Shown here: positions 45,743 through 54,155 of the stretch, in pieces
Layout of the letters: every line of letters starts with the position of its first letter
Position numbering within the stretch: position 1 is the stretch's first letter
From: Noviherbaspirillum galbum
GTDB lineage: Bacteria; Pseudomonadota; Gammaproteobacteria; Burkholderiales; Burkholderiaceae_D
Direction of reading: 5' to 3'
Assembly: GCF_010974945.1 (NCBI RefSeq)
Contig: NZ_JAAIVB010000021.1
Span: 98,879 to 162,878 of the forward strand
DNA: 64,000 nt
The notes under the pieces: model-generated
What the model was told of the DNA's origin: nothing
Databases searched by the model: none
Seen by the model: the letters and a program-made list of their open reading frames with translations, nothing else
Made by a program: the position numbers and the translations under genes

Positions 45743-46909
45743 ATGCGTTCGGTAAGCTTCACCGCCCATAATCAAGTCACGCTCCTGCACTCCGGCGCGG
45801 AGTTCTTTCCCGCGCTGATACGCGCGCTCGACGAGGCGCAGGCCGAAATCCTGCTGGAAACCTACATCTTCGCCGCAGACGAAACCGGGGAGGAGGTGAA
45901 GGTCGCGCTCAAGCGGGCCGCGGCGCGCGGCGTGGTGGTGAACGTCATCACCGACTGGCTCGGCACCGGCCATGGCCAGTCCAGGCGGCTGCAAGAGGAA
46001 TTCCGCCAGGCAGGCGTTCATTACCGAGTCTTCAATGCCTGGTTCCAGCGCGGCGTGGTGCGCACCCACCGCAAGATCTGCGTGGTCGACCGCCGCATCG
46101 CCTTCCTCGGCGGACTGAACATCAACCACGACCTGCGCGCCGACCACAACCCCAGCCTGCTGCTGCCGGCGCCGCGCTGGGACTTCGCCGTCAGCATCGT
46201 CGGACCGCTGGTCGAATCCATCCACCTCGAGGTGGAAGCGCAATGGATGCTGCTCAACCGCTTCAACTTCCGCTACCGGTGGCGAAACTTCCGCGGCAGG
46301 TTCGGCGTGCGTCCGCCGCCGGGCGACGGGCCGGTGCTGGCCGGCCTGGTGGTGCGCGACAACCTGCGCAACCGCCGCACCATACAGAAGGCCTACATGA
46401 AGGCGCTGGGCGGCGCGCGTGAATCGGCGATGCTCGTCACGCCTTACTTCGCGCCCGGGCGCAAGCTGCGGCAGGCCCTCGCGAAAGCCGCCTCGCGCGG
46501 CGTCAGCGTGACCCTGCTGCTGGGCGTAGGCCAGTTCCGCATCCAGGACGCGGTGGCGCATTCCTTCTATCCGAAATTGCTGAAGGCGGGTGTACGGATC
46601 GTCGAATACACCAAGACCCAGCTGCACGGCAAGGTCGGCGTGATCGATGACTACTGGGCGACGGTGGGCTCCAGCAACTGGGACGGCCTCAGCCTGCTGC
46701 TCAACCAGGAAGCCAACGTCGTGATCCACGACGCCGACTTCGCCCTGCGCCTGCGCGAGCATATCGAGCGCGGCATCGCCGACGGCACGCCGGTCCGGCT
46801 GGAGGACTACGTCAACAAGCCCTGGTACAAGCGGCTGATGTATGGCGCGGCCTACATCTTCTACCGCACGGTGCTGCGCGTGATCGCCGCCGACCGCTAC
46901 GAGGAATAG
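45743..46909 (+). CDS. clsB: Cardiolipin synthase B
   Basis: The 388-residue phospholipase D-family protein has two HKD motifs. The first is THRKICVVDRRIAFLGGLNI (H-x-K-x4-D), and the second is QLHGKVGVIDDYWATVGSSNWD. It lacks N-terminal membrane helices, as ClsB does. HSGAEFFPALIRALDEAQAE at the start and a length near 400 also fit. It makes cardiolipin or related phosphatidyl lipids at the inner membrane. The ATG at 45743 has a weak ribosome site. Confidence 0.92.
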   Translation: MRSVSFTAHNQVTLLHSGAEFFPALIRALDEAQAEILLETYIFAADETGEEVKVALKRAAARGVVVNVITDWLGTGHGQSRRLQEEFRQAGVHYRVFNAWFQRGVVRTHRKICVVDRRIAFLGGLNINHDLRADHNPSLLLPAPRWDFAVSIVGPLVESIHLEVEAQWMLLNRFNFRYRWRNFRGRFGVRPPPGDGPVLAGLVVRDNLRNRRTIQKAYMKALGGARESAMLVTPYFAPGRKLRQALAKAASRGVSVTLLLGVGQFRIQDAVAHSFYPKLLKAGVRIVEYTKTQLHGKVGVIDDYWATVGSSNWDGLSLLLNQEANVVIHDADFALRLREHIERGIADGTPVRLEDYVNKPWYKRLMYGAAYIFYRTVLRVIAADRYEE

Positions 46910-46997
46910 GGTCACGCGCCGCGCGGCTTTGCGCATTCCGCATTCCGCGTTACCATCGTCGCAGACGATACATGCCATCCATGCCAAAGGACACGCC

Positions 46998-47393
46998 ATG
47001 CAAGCCCAACTGCAGCACTACCTCGACAAGCTGGCCTATGAAATCGATTCCTGGGACCTGAGCGAAGCGCTCAAGGCGGGCGAACGCATCATCGTGGTGG
47101 ACGCCCGCTCGGTCGAGGCCTTCGCCGCCGAGCATGTGCCGGGCGCCACCAACATTCCGCACCGGACCATGGACGAGGCGAGCACGGCAACGATCGACCG
47201 CGAGGCATTGGTCGTGACCTACTGCGACGGCATCGGCTGCAATGCTTCCACCAAGGGCGCGCTGAACATGACCCGGCTCGGCTTCCGGGTGAAGGAACTG
47301 ATGGGCGGCCTCGACTGGTGGAAGCGCGACGGCCATCCCACCGCGGGCGAGAAGGGCAGCCAGGGCAACAGCGAAGTCTTGTGCGGCTGCTAG
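46998..47393 (+). CDS. Rhodanese-like domain protein
   Basis: The 131-residue single-domain protein has DARSVEAFAAEHVPGATNIPHRTM and the active-site region VVTYCDGIGCNASTKGALNM, where the catalytic Cys sits in YCDGIGCNAS, followed by GFRVKELMGGLDWWKRDGHP. The C-terminus has an additional CGC. It probably carries sulfur as persulfide in the cytoplasm. The ATG at 46998 has AAAGGA upstream. It lies 19 bp before the sirtuin gene and is likely co-transcribed with it. Confidence 0.88.
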   Translation: MQAQLQHYLDKLAYEIDSWDLSEALKAGERIIVVDARSVEAFAAEHVPGATNIPHRTMDEASTATIDREALVVTYCDGIGCNASTKGALNMTRLGFRVKELMGGLDWWKRDGHPTAGEKGSQGNSEVLCGC

Positions 47394-47412
47394 CCAGCGC
47401 CGTTGCCCAGCC

Positions 47413-48171
47413 ATGCATTTCGCCCCGGAACTTCTCGATGCCTTGCGCCAGGCCCGCGTGATCGCGGTGTTCACGGGCGCCGGCGTCTCGGCGGAAAGCG
47501 GCGTGCCGACCTTCCGCGACGCACAGACTGGCTTGTGGGCAAGGTACCGCGCCGAGGAGCTCGCCACGCCGGCCGCCTTCCGGCGCGATCCGCAGACCGT
47601 ATGGAAGTGGTATGAATGGCGCCGCGACCTCATGCGCAATGCCTTGCCGAACCCGGCGCACCTGGCCATCGCGTCGCTGGAAAAGACCGGCGCGGAAGTG
47701 ACGGTGCTGACGCAGAACGTGGATGGCCTGCACCGCAAGGCGGGCAGCACCGACGTGGTCGAACTGCACGGCAACATCTGGGACGACCTGTGCCTCGAAT
47801 GCCGCGCGCCCGGCGACGGCGACGCGCCGAGGGACGGCGCCGGCTTGCCGCGCTGCACGCATTGCGGCGGCCTGCTCAGGCCGGGCGTGGTCTGGTTCGG
47901 CGAATCCCTGCCGGAGCAGGCGTGGCAGCGCGCCGCCGAACTTGCCGGCAAGGCTGACGTCTTCTTCTGCATCGGCACGTCCAGCCTGGTCGAACCCGCG
48001 GCAAGCCTGCCGCTGCAGGCGCATGACAGCGGCAAGACCGTCATCCAGGTCAATCCCGAGGCCACCCGGCACGATGCCTCCGCCAGCTTCGTCCTGCGCG
48101 GCAAGGCTGGCGCGGCGATGCCTGCCTTGCTGCGGGCGGCCTGGCCGGGCGGTCCCGCGTCTTCGCCCTGA
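47413..48171 (+). CDS. NAD-dependent protein deacylase (sirtuin, class III-like)
   Basis: The 252-residue sirtuin has the NAD site FTGAGVSAESGVPTFRD, the catalytic region LTQNVDGLHRKAGS and ELHGNIWDD, and a zinc site with two CxxC pairs (CLEC and CTHC). It continues with RPGVVWFGESLP and CIGTSSLVEPA. The segment WYEWRRDL places Tyr67 and Arg70 in the Y-x-x-R arrangement that in class III sirtuins (SIRT5, CobB) binds acidic acyl groups, so desuccinylase or demalonylase activity is plausible. It lies between a rhodanese and a PNPOx-like gene. Confidence 0.93.
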   Translation: MHFAPELLDALRQARVIAVFTGAGVSAESGVPTFRDAQTGLWARYRAEELATPAAFRRDPQTVWKWYEWRRDLMRNALPNPAHLAIASLEKTGAEVTVLTQNVDGLHRKAGSTDVVELHGNIWDDLCLECRAPGDGDAPRDGAGLPRCTHCGGLLRPGVVWFGESLPEQAWQRAAELAGKADVFFCIGTSSLVEPAASLPLQAHDSGKTVIQVNPEATRHDASASFVLRGKAGAAMPALLRAAWPGGPASSP

Positions 48172-48247
48172 CGGAACTTTCGGCGGCCCGGTTTCTCTTT
48201 CTTGCACAGGCATTCGCGCCTGCGTGCAACATAGCCAGGAGAAAGCG

Positions 48248-48748
48248 ATGGACGTGCAACAACAAGACAACGAGGATCTCGTCAAGGTGGCGGAACTCGT
48301 CAAGGAAATGAAGTTCGCCATGCTGACCACGGAAGAAATGGACGGCACCTTGCGCAGCCGGCCCATGTCGACCATGCAGATGGACAGCGAAGGGCATCTC
48401 TGGTTCTTTACCGCAATGTCGTCTCCCAAGGTCGCCGAGGCGGAGCAGCACCGGCAGGTCAACCTCAGTTATGCGCGCACCGACAAGCAGGATTACCTGT
48501 CCATCTCGGGCAAGGTGGAAGTGGTGCATGACAAGCAAAAGATGCAGGAACTCTGGACGCCGTGGATCAAGCCTTGGTTCCGCGATGGCCTCGACGATCC
48601 CGACCTCGTGCTGCTGAAGGTGACGATCACCGAGGCGGAGTACTGGGACGCGCCGGGCAGCGCGATGGTACGCCTCTACGGCCTGGCGAAAGGCATCCTT
48701 ACCGGCAACACCGATGCGCTCGGCGACAACCGCAAGCTCGTGATGTAG
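48248..48748 (+). CDS. Pyridoxamine 5'-phosphate oxidase-like general stress protein
   Basis: The 166-residue protein belongs to the split-barrel FMN-binding fold of the general stress protein 26 group. MKFAMLTTEEMDGTLRSRPM, GHLWFFTAMSSPKVAEAEQH, VNLSYARTDKQDYLSISGKV and KVTITEAEYWDAPGS are typical. It may bind flavin and take part in stress protection rather than vitamin B6 synthesis. An AGGAGAAAGCG-type ribosome site precedes the ATG. A longer frame upstream overlaps the sirtuin gene and is rejected. Confidence 0.9.
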   Translation: MDVQQQDNEDLVKVAELVKEMKFAMLTTEEMDGTLRSRPMSTMQMDSEGHLWFFTAMSSPKVAEAEQHRQVNLSYARTDKQDYLSISGKVEVVHDKQKMQELWTPWIKPWFRDGLDDPDLVLLKVTITEAEYWDAPGSAMVRLYGLAKGILTGNTDALGDNRKLVM

Positions 48749-49017
48749 CGTCCGGTGCAGGCCCTGATGTAAGCATTGCGATGCGCCTGTAAAAACTGCG
48801 GCGTCCCTGCCGCCGCCTGCCATGGCGCGTTCCGCGCGCCGTGGCGGTAACGGATTCGCGCAGCCGTGCCGCGCTTGTGCCGCTTTCCTGTCTTTCTCCC
48901 TCCGCCTTGCCGGACATCCCATTGTTGCGGCAAGCCTTGCCACCGGCATGCTTCTTGCGCCCAGCCCGCTTCCCCGCTTTCACGCTTCGACCCACCGGCA
49001 AACCAAGGAGCATCGCC

Positions 49018-50193
49018 ATGGCATTCAATCTGTTCTCTTCCAGGGGCCAGCCGATCGACCGTCAGCGCTTCACCTGGCGCGACATGGTCGGCAAGCCGAT
49101 CAGCAAGCTCGACGATGACGCTTTCACCCGCGTGCGCGTGATCTTGATGAACGGCATCGAGCAGGAGTGCCAGCGCTTTTCGCACATGGCCGCGCGCAGG
49201 AACAAGGACCTGCGCGTCGACCTGGCAAGGATACGTCGCATCGAGCAGCACCAGGCCACGATGGTCAATTGGCTGCTCGGTCCGGACCATTCGCCGCTGG
49301 AAATCACGCTCGGCTACGAGCAGACCGCCATCGAGGTCACTGCTGCCGTGGCGCAGCGCGAACCCGATCCTTATCTGGCGCAGGCCTACCGCTTCGGCAT
49401 GCTGGAAGACTTCGACCACCTGTACCGCTTCTCGGCCCTGATCGATCGCCTCGAAGGCAAGGATGCGAACAACATCGTGCAGAACTACACCGACATCCTG
49501 CCCGGCCGTCCGACGGTGGCGGAGCATCGCGCGCCCGAGGATGACGTGCGCGAACACTACGACCGTGCCACCGCCTCGCCGCTGACCAAGCTGCACGCGC
49601 TGACCATCGTGTCCACCGAGTTCCAGGTCAACCAGTATTACCTCAACGCCGGCCCGCTGTTCGCCGATCCGGTGGCCCGCCAGTTGTATGCCGAGATTGC
49701 CTCCATCGAGGAACAGCACGTGACCCAGTATGAGTCCCTGCTCGATCCCGGCGAGACCTGGATGGAGCAATGGCTCCTGCACGAGGCCGCCGAGGTCTAC
49801 AACTACTACGGCTGCGTGCAGCAGGAAACCAATCCGCGCCTGAAGGCGATCTGGGAACGCTTCCTCGATTACGAGCTGGGGCATTTCCATTACGCCGCCG
49901 ACCTGTTCAGGCAAATCGACCGGCGCGATCCGGCGGAGCTGTTCGGCAACGGCGACCTGCCCGAGCCCATCCCCTTCGCCAGCCAGCGCGACTTCGTGCG
50001 CCAGACCTTGTCGCGGGAGGTGGACCTTCGGGCCAATGGCACCCGGTTCGTCGACCGTGCGCAGGAAAGCCAGGCATCGATCGCCTACCGAGAGCACATC
50101 AATTCCGACGGCTCGCCGAGCGAGACGGTGGCCGCCGGCTATGCCTGGATCCCGGGCACCGAGCTCAACCGCAAGGTGGCGCTGGCGGCGTGA
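49018..50193 (+). CDS. Ferritin-like domain protein 1
   Basis: The 391-residue protein was recognised only at the fold level. Two halves look ferritin-like: an N-terminal part with IEQECQRFSHMAARR and RRIEQHQATMVNWL, and a C-terminal part with EIASIEEQHVTQYESLL and FLDYELGHFHYAADLFRQI. These have the E-x6-Y/x-E-x-x-H arrangement of diiron helices, with LHEAAEVYNYYGCVQQE between them. It may bind iron or other metals. The ATG at 49018 has AAGGAG. It is followed 46 bp later by a second ferritin-like gene. Confidence 0.65.
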   Translation: MAFNLFSSRGQPIDRQRFTWRDMVGKPISKLDDDAFTRVRVILMNGIEQECQRFSHMAARRNKDLRVDLARIRRIEQHQATMVNWLLGPDHSPLEITLGYEQTAIEVTAAVAQREPDPYLAQAYRFGMLEDFDHLYRFSALIDRLEGKDANNIVQNYTDILPGRPTVAEHRAPEDDVREHYDRATASPLTKLHALTIVSTEFQVNQYYLNAGPLFADPVARQLYAEIASIEEQHVTQYESLLDPGETWMEQWLLHEAAEVYNYYGCVQQETNPRLKAIWERFLDYELGHFHYAADLFRQIDRRDPAELFGNGDLPEPIPFASQRDFVRQTLSREVDLRANGTRFVDRAQESQASIAYREHINSDGSPSETVAAGYAWIPGTELNRKVALAA

Positions 50194-50239
50194 GCCAGTC
50201 CTGCCTTTGCATCCATCGTTCACTGAAAGAGGCAGCGCA

Positions 50240-51025
50240 ATGAAACAGCACACCCCCATCGGCATGAACCGCACCGGCATGCAGATGTCCACCTTCGATT
50301 CCGCCGGGATGGCCAGGTCCGGGCAGCCGGATCAGATGCCGTCCGCGCCCGGCGACGACAGCATGCTGGCCGAGGTGCGCGGCGCCTACATCGCCGAAGC
50401 CGACCCGCTCGGCTCGGTGCCGGTGCCGGGCACGCTGCACGGCGCCATCACCACCGGCGTGCAGGTGATGACCGGCAACCAGCCCCAGCTCCTGCTCGAT
50501 AAGCTGGGCGAGCGCATGGCCTTCGAGCGCACCGGCACGAGGCTGTATGACGCACTGATTACCAAGTTCGACACCTTGCAGGACCAGACCACGGGCATGA
50601 CGATGGCCGACTTGCAGCGCATCCGCCAGGACGAGGCGCGCCATTTCGCCATGGTCGCCGAAGCGATCGCCGCGATGGGCGGCGACCCGACCTCGCAGAC
50701 GCCCTCGGCCGACGTGGCGGGGGTGGAAGCGATGGGCCTCATGCAGGTGCTGACCGATCCCCGCACCACCATCGCCCAGTCGCTGCACGCCATCCTCGTC
50801 GCCGAGATGACCGACAACGCCGGCTGGGAGATGCTGATCGCCTTGGCGGAAGACCAGGGCCAGGGCGGCATGATCCCCGACTTCAGCGTGGCGCTGGACG
50901 AGGAGAGGGCGCACCTGCAGATGGTGCGCAACTGGCTGGAAGAGGCCACGCTGGGCAAGGCGATTTCGGATGGCGTCAGCGTGGATGACGTGAGCGACGC
51001 GAATTCGTCGCAGCAGCTGCATTGA
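50240..51025 (+). CDS. Ferritin-like domain protein 2
   Basis: The 261-residue protein has an unstructured N-terminal section of about 85 residues, rich in Met, Gly and Pro, and then a four-helix ferritin-like domain. GERMAFERTGTRLYDAL, RIRQDEARHFAMVAEAIAAM (E-x-x-H), ILVAEMTDNAGWEMLIAL, and ALDEERAHLQMVRNWLEEA (E-x-x-H) supply the usual two Glu plus E-x-x-H pairs. A GAGG site precedes the ATG. The adjacent, distantly related ferritin-like protein suggests a heteromeric or paired function, which is not proven. Confidence 0.75.
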   Translation: MKQHTPIGMNRTGMQMSTFDSAGMARSGQPDQMPSAPGDDSMLAEVRGAYIAEADPLGSVPVPGTLHGAITTGVQVMTGNQPQLLLDKLGERMAFERTGTRLYDALITKFDTLQDQTTGMTMADLQRIRQDEARHFAMVAEAIAAMGGDPTSQTPSADVAGVEAMGLMQVLTDPRTTIAQSLHAILVAEMTDNAGWEMLIALAEDQGQGGMIPDFSVALDEERAHLQMVRNWLEEATLGKAISDGVSVDDVSDANSSQQLH

Positions 51026-51103
51026 GGCTAGGGCAGGGTTCATGCGCTGCGCGGAAAGACAAGTCAGGGCAGAATGTGCCTGTCATCCAAACAACGGGCA
51101 CTC

Positions 51104-51832
51104 ATGGATTCTTCCTGGCTTTTCATCGGCGCTGTCTTCCTGCTCGCCGGCTTCGTCAAGGGCGTGATCGGACTCGGCCTGCCGACCATCGCCATCGGCC
51201 TGCTTGGCATCGTGATGGCGCCGGTGCAGGCGGCGGCGCTGCTGGTTGTGCCGTCGATGGTGACCAACGTCTGGCAGCTTGCCAGCGGCCCGGGAATCAA
51301 GATGCTGCTGCGCCGGCTATGGGTCATGCTGCTGGGCTTCTGCATCGGCGCGGCCATCGGCGGATGGCTGTTCGGCGTCGAGGCGCATGCGATCGCGTCG
51401 CGGCTGCTCGGCGCCGCGCTGGTGATGTATGCGCTGGTCGGGCTCTACGGCAAGCGCCTGGAAATCGATGCGCTCATGGAAAGACGTCTGGCTCCGTGGA
51501 TCGGGGTATCGACCGGCGTCGTCGCGGTGACGACCGGCGTGTTCGTCATTCCCGCCGTGCCCTACCTGCAGGCGCTGAAGCTGAGCAAGGATGAAATGGT
51601 GCAGGCGCTCGGGCTGTCGTTCACGGTGTCGACGATTGCGCTCGGAACGGTGCTGACGGCAGGCGGCGTCTTCAAGCTCTCGGTGGCCGGGGCGTCGCTG
51701 CTTGCCCTGGCGCCGGCATTGGCCGGCATGCTGATCGGGCAGGCGGTACGCAACCTGATCCGGCCCGATGTCTTCAGGACCATGTTCTTCGCCGGCCTGC
51801 TGGCGCTGGGAGCCTACCTGGCGCTGCGATGA
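51104..51832 (+). CDS. Sulfite exporter TauE/SafE family permease
   Basis: The 242-residue membrane protein has about eight hydrophobic segments. It has the two family repeats FLLAGFVKGVIGLGLPTIAIGL (G-x-x-x-G-x-x-G-G/P) and VSTGVVAVTTGVFVIPAVPYL. Members export sulfite, sulfoacetate or other organic anions; the substrate here is unknown. The Met at 51104 (MDSSWLF) is preferred; an ATG ten codons upstream is possible. The stop lies in the palindrome TGATCAATTGATCA. Confidence 0.9.
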   Translation: MDSSWLFIGAVFLLAGFVKGVIGLGLPTIAIGLLGIVMAPVQAAALLVVPSMVTNVWQLASGPGIKMLLRRLWVMLLGFCIGAAIGGWLFGVEAHAIASRLLGAALVMYALVGLYGKRLEIDALMERRLAPWIGVSTGVVAVTTGVFVIPAVPYLQALKLSKDEMVQALGLSFTVSTIALGTVLTAGGVFKLSVAGASLLALAPALAGMLIGQAVRNLIRPDVFRTMFFAGLLALGAYLALR

Positions 51833-51903
51833 TCAATTGATCATTCTCCAGCCGTCCGGCGTTGATTGAAACTGAAACGGCCCGTTGCCGCGGCTGCGAA
51901 AAA

Positions 51904-51955
51904 CGGAAATTTATCGCGTCAATCAATTTCCGCGTGGAATGAGGGCCGTTATAAT
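51904..51955 (+). promoter_or_regulatory. Predicted promoter of the YqhA-family gene with overlapping inverted repeat
   Basis: A TATAAT (51950-51955) lies about 28 bp upstream of the ATG at 51984. An inverted repeat CGGAAATT-N13-AATTTCCG (51904-51911 and 51925-51932) covers the -35 region and could be an operator. Confidence 0.4.
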
Positions 51956-51983
51956 CAAGCACCCTCATCCCAACCTTTCCATC

Positions 51984-52610
51984 ATGCATCCTGCCCAATT
52001 CCGCAAGCCTAACGCTCTTTCCAGATTCATCTTTCTCAGCCGCTGGCTGCAGCTTCCGCTCTACCTTGGCCTCATCCTCGCGCAATGCGTGTACGTGTTC
52101 CATTTCTGGGTCGAGCTGTCGGATCTGATTGGCGCCGCGCTTGGTCACGCCGGGTCGCTCGAACACATCACCGAAGCGGTGGCCGTCACATCGAAGACCG
52201 CAACCGATGCCAGCGCCCATGGCGTCAAGCTGACGGAAACGACCATCATGCTGGTGGTGCTGGGCCTGATCGACGTGGTCATGATTTCCAACCTGCTGAT
52301 CATGGTGATCGTCGGCGGCTACGAAACCTTCGTCTCGCGCATGAATCTCGAAAGCCATCCTGACCAGCCGGAATGGCTGTCGCACGTGAATGCCACGGTG
52401 CTCAAGGTCAAGCTGGCCATGGCAATCATCGGCATCTCGTCGATCCATCTGCTGAAGACCTTCATCAATGCCGATGCCTATGAGCCCAAGACCCTGATCG
52501 CGCAGACGGGGATCCACATCGTGTTCCTGTTCTCCGCCGCGGCGATCGCGTATTGCGACCGTTTGATGCATCTGACGCAGCAGGACGCGCATCACGCAGA
52601 GAAGCACTAA
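51984..52610 (+). CDS. YqhA family (UPF0114, TIGR00645) membrane protein
   Basis: The 208-residue membrane protein matches the UPF0114/YqhA pattern. FIFLSRWLQLPLYLGLILAQ is the first helix region, MLVVLGLIDVVMISNLLIMVIVGGYETFVSR is the conserved second part, and KVKLAMAIIGISSIHLLKTF and IHIVFLFSAAAIAYCDRL follow, giving three to four helices. The function is unknown. An upstream extension in the frame to 51885 uses a non-ATG start without a ribosome site, so the ATG at 51984 is chosen. It converges with the decarboxylase gene. Confidence 0.9.
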   Translation: MHPAQFRKPNALSRFIFLSRWLQLPLYLGLILAQCVYVFHFWVELSDLIGAALGHAGSLEHITEAVAVTSKTATDASAHGVKLTETTIMLVVLGLIDVVMISNLLIMVIVGGYETFVSRMNLESHPDQPEWLSHVNATVLKVKLAMAIIGISSIHLLKTFINADAYEPKTLIAQTGIHIVFLFSAAAIAYCDRLMHLTQQDAHHAEKH

Positions 52611-52619
52611 GGATGCAAA

Positions 52620-52680
52620 GCCTGCCCCGGCCGGGGCAGGCGTGTTGCGAGGCCGGACCCGCCCGCGGGAGGCCCGGCCT
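52620..52680. terminator. GC-rich double hairpin between convergent genes
   Basis: A perfect palindrome GCCTGCCCCGG/CCGGGGCAGGC (52620-52641) and a second stem AGGCCGG/CCGGCCT (52650-52680) lie between the YqhA-family gene and the leftward ddc gene. There is no good U tract, but their position suggests a bidirectional terminator or barrier. Confidence 0.5.
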
Positions 52681-52691
52681 GGTTTATCACT

Positions 52692-54155
52692 TCAAAGAAG
52701 GCTGCGCGCGCAGCGCTTGAACGCCTCGAGAATCCTGCTCAAGTCCTCCGCGCGGGTGCGCGGATTCATCAGCGTGAACTTCACGCAGGCGTGGTCATCC
52801 ACCCGCGTCATGCCGATCAGCGCCTCGCCATCCAGCAGCAACTGCCGGCGCGCCACCGTGTTGATGTGCTCCAGTGTCGTTTCGTCGAGGCCCTGCGCGG
52901 CATAGCGGAATACCACCGATGCCATGCGCGGCGGCGCCATCAGTTGCAGGTCGGGATCGTTCCGTACCAACTGCGCGCCTTCCTCGGCGAGCGCCAGCAC
53001 GCCATCGACCAGCGCGGCGAAACGTTCGCGGCCCAGCGTCTGCAGTGTCACGAAGATCTTCAGGCCGTCGAAGCGGCGCGTGGTCTGTATCGATTTCGTC
53101 ACCAGGTCGAGCACGCCGGCGTTTTCGTTTTCCTCCGGGTTCAGGTAATCGGCATGGTAGCGGATCACTTCCCAGTCGGCGGCGTCCTTGATGAGCAGCG
53201 CGCTGCAGCTGATGGGCTGGAAGAAGAGCTTGTGGAAATCCACCGTGACCGAGTCGGCGCGCTCGATGCCCGACAGCAGCCGGGAATGCTTGCGGCTCAG
53301 CATCAGCGCGCCGCCATAGGCGGCGTCCACGTGCAGCCAGAGCTTTTCCTGCGCGGCGACGTCGGCCAGCGCATGCAGCGGATCGACGCTGCCGAAATCC
53401 GTGGTGCCGGCCGTGCCGACCAGGGCGAAGGGCAGCAATTCCTGCTCGCGCAGCCGGGCGATGGTCTGGCGCAGCGCCTCCGGATCCATCTGTCGGTCGG
53501 CATCGGCGGGGACGGGAACCACGGCGTCGTAGCCCAGCCCGAGGATGGCGGCGGATTTCTGCACCGAGAAATGGGCCATCTCGGAACACAGGATGCGCAG
53601 GCGGGAAGCCTGGGGCGGCAAGCCCTTGGTCTGGATGTTCCAGCCGAGCTGTTCACGGGCAAAGACATCGCGCGCGAGCAGCAGTCCCATGAAATTCGAC
53701 TGGGTGCCGCCGCTGGTGAAGACGCCGTCGCCGCTGCCGCCGAGGCCGAACAGGCCCAGCAGCCACTTGACCATTTCCTGTTCGAGGTAGGTTGCGGCCG
53801 GTGCCTGGTCCCAGGAATCCATGGAAGGATTGCTGGCGGCGATCATCACTTCGGCGGCCACCGCGGGAATCAGCGGCGGGCAATGCAGGTGCGCCATGGT
53901 GTGCGGATGGGTGACCGCGATCGAGTTTCGCAGGATGTTGGCGCCGACCCAGTCCAGCACGTCCTTCAGCGCGCGCCCTTGTTCCGGGCACAGGTCGATG
54001 CCGTCGAACAGGCGCGCGGTCTGCGTCGGCGGCATGCCGCTGTAGCATTGCTCCAGTGTTCCGAAATGCGCGATGACGTTGGACGCCGCTTGCTCGACCG
54101 CCCGGGAAAATGCGTCCTGGCTCTGTTCGTCCCGGCCTAGAAATTCTTGACTCAT
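52692..54155 (-). CDS. ddc: L-2,4-diaminobutyrate decarboxylase (PLP-dependent)
   Basis: The 487-residue group II decarboxylase has a PLP-binding lysine in TVDFHKLFFQPISCSALL. The aspartate that contacts the pyridine nitrogen is in LWLHVDAAYGGALML, and HPHTMAHLHCPPLIPAVAAEV and DGVFTSGGTQSNFMGLLLAR are typical of the DABA decarboxylase group. It makes 1,3-diaminopropane from L-2,4-diaminobutyrate. Its start overlaps the stop of the aminotransferase gene by 4 bp (ATGA). The pair is found both in general diaminopropane synthesis and in siderophore pathways. Confidence 0.88.
   Translation of the reverse strand: MSQEFLGRDEQSQDAFSRAVEQAASNVIAHFGTLEQCYSGMPPTQTARLFDGIDLCPEQGRALKDVLDWVGANILRNSIAVTHPHTMAHLHCPPLIPAVAAEVMIAASNPSMDSWDQAPAATYLEQEMVKWLLGLFGLGGSGDGVFTSGGTQSNFMGLLLARDVFAREQLGWNIQTKGLPPQASRLRILCSEMAHFSVQKSAAILGLGYDAVVPVPADADRQMDPEALRQTIARLREQELLPFALVGTAGTTDFGSVDPLHALADVAAQEKLWLHVDAAYGGALMLSRKHSRLLSGIERADSVTVDFHKLFFQPISCSALLIKDAADWEVIRYHADYLNPEENENAGVLDLVTKSIQTTRRFDGLKIFVTLQTLGRERFAALVDGVLALAEEGAQLVRNDPDLQLMAPPRMASVVFRYAAQGLDETTLEHINTVARRQLLLDGEALIGMTRVDDHACVKFTLMNPRTRAEDLSRILEAFKRCARSLL

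Noticed and set aside
45590..46999. A 469-codon frame antisense to clsB
   Set aside because: The sense strand has an intact clsB with two HKD motifs, and the antisense product has no recognisable features.
47723..48247. An upstream extension of the PNPOx-like gene into the sirtuin gene
   Set aside because: The extension is Arg/Ala/Ser-rich shadow sequence. The ATG at 48248 has a strong ribosome site and starts the family domain.
51830..51843. The palindrome TGATCAATTGATCA at the end of the TauE/SafE gene
   Set aside because: It is perfect but short, AT-rich, overlaps the stop codon and has no T tract or link to a promoter. Chance is the simplest explanation.
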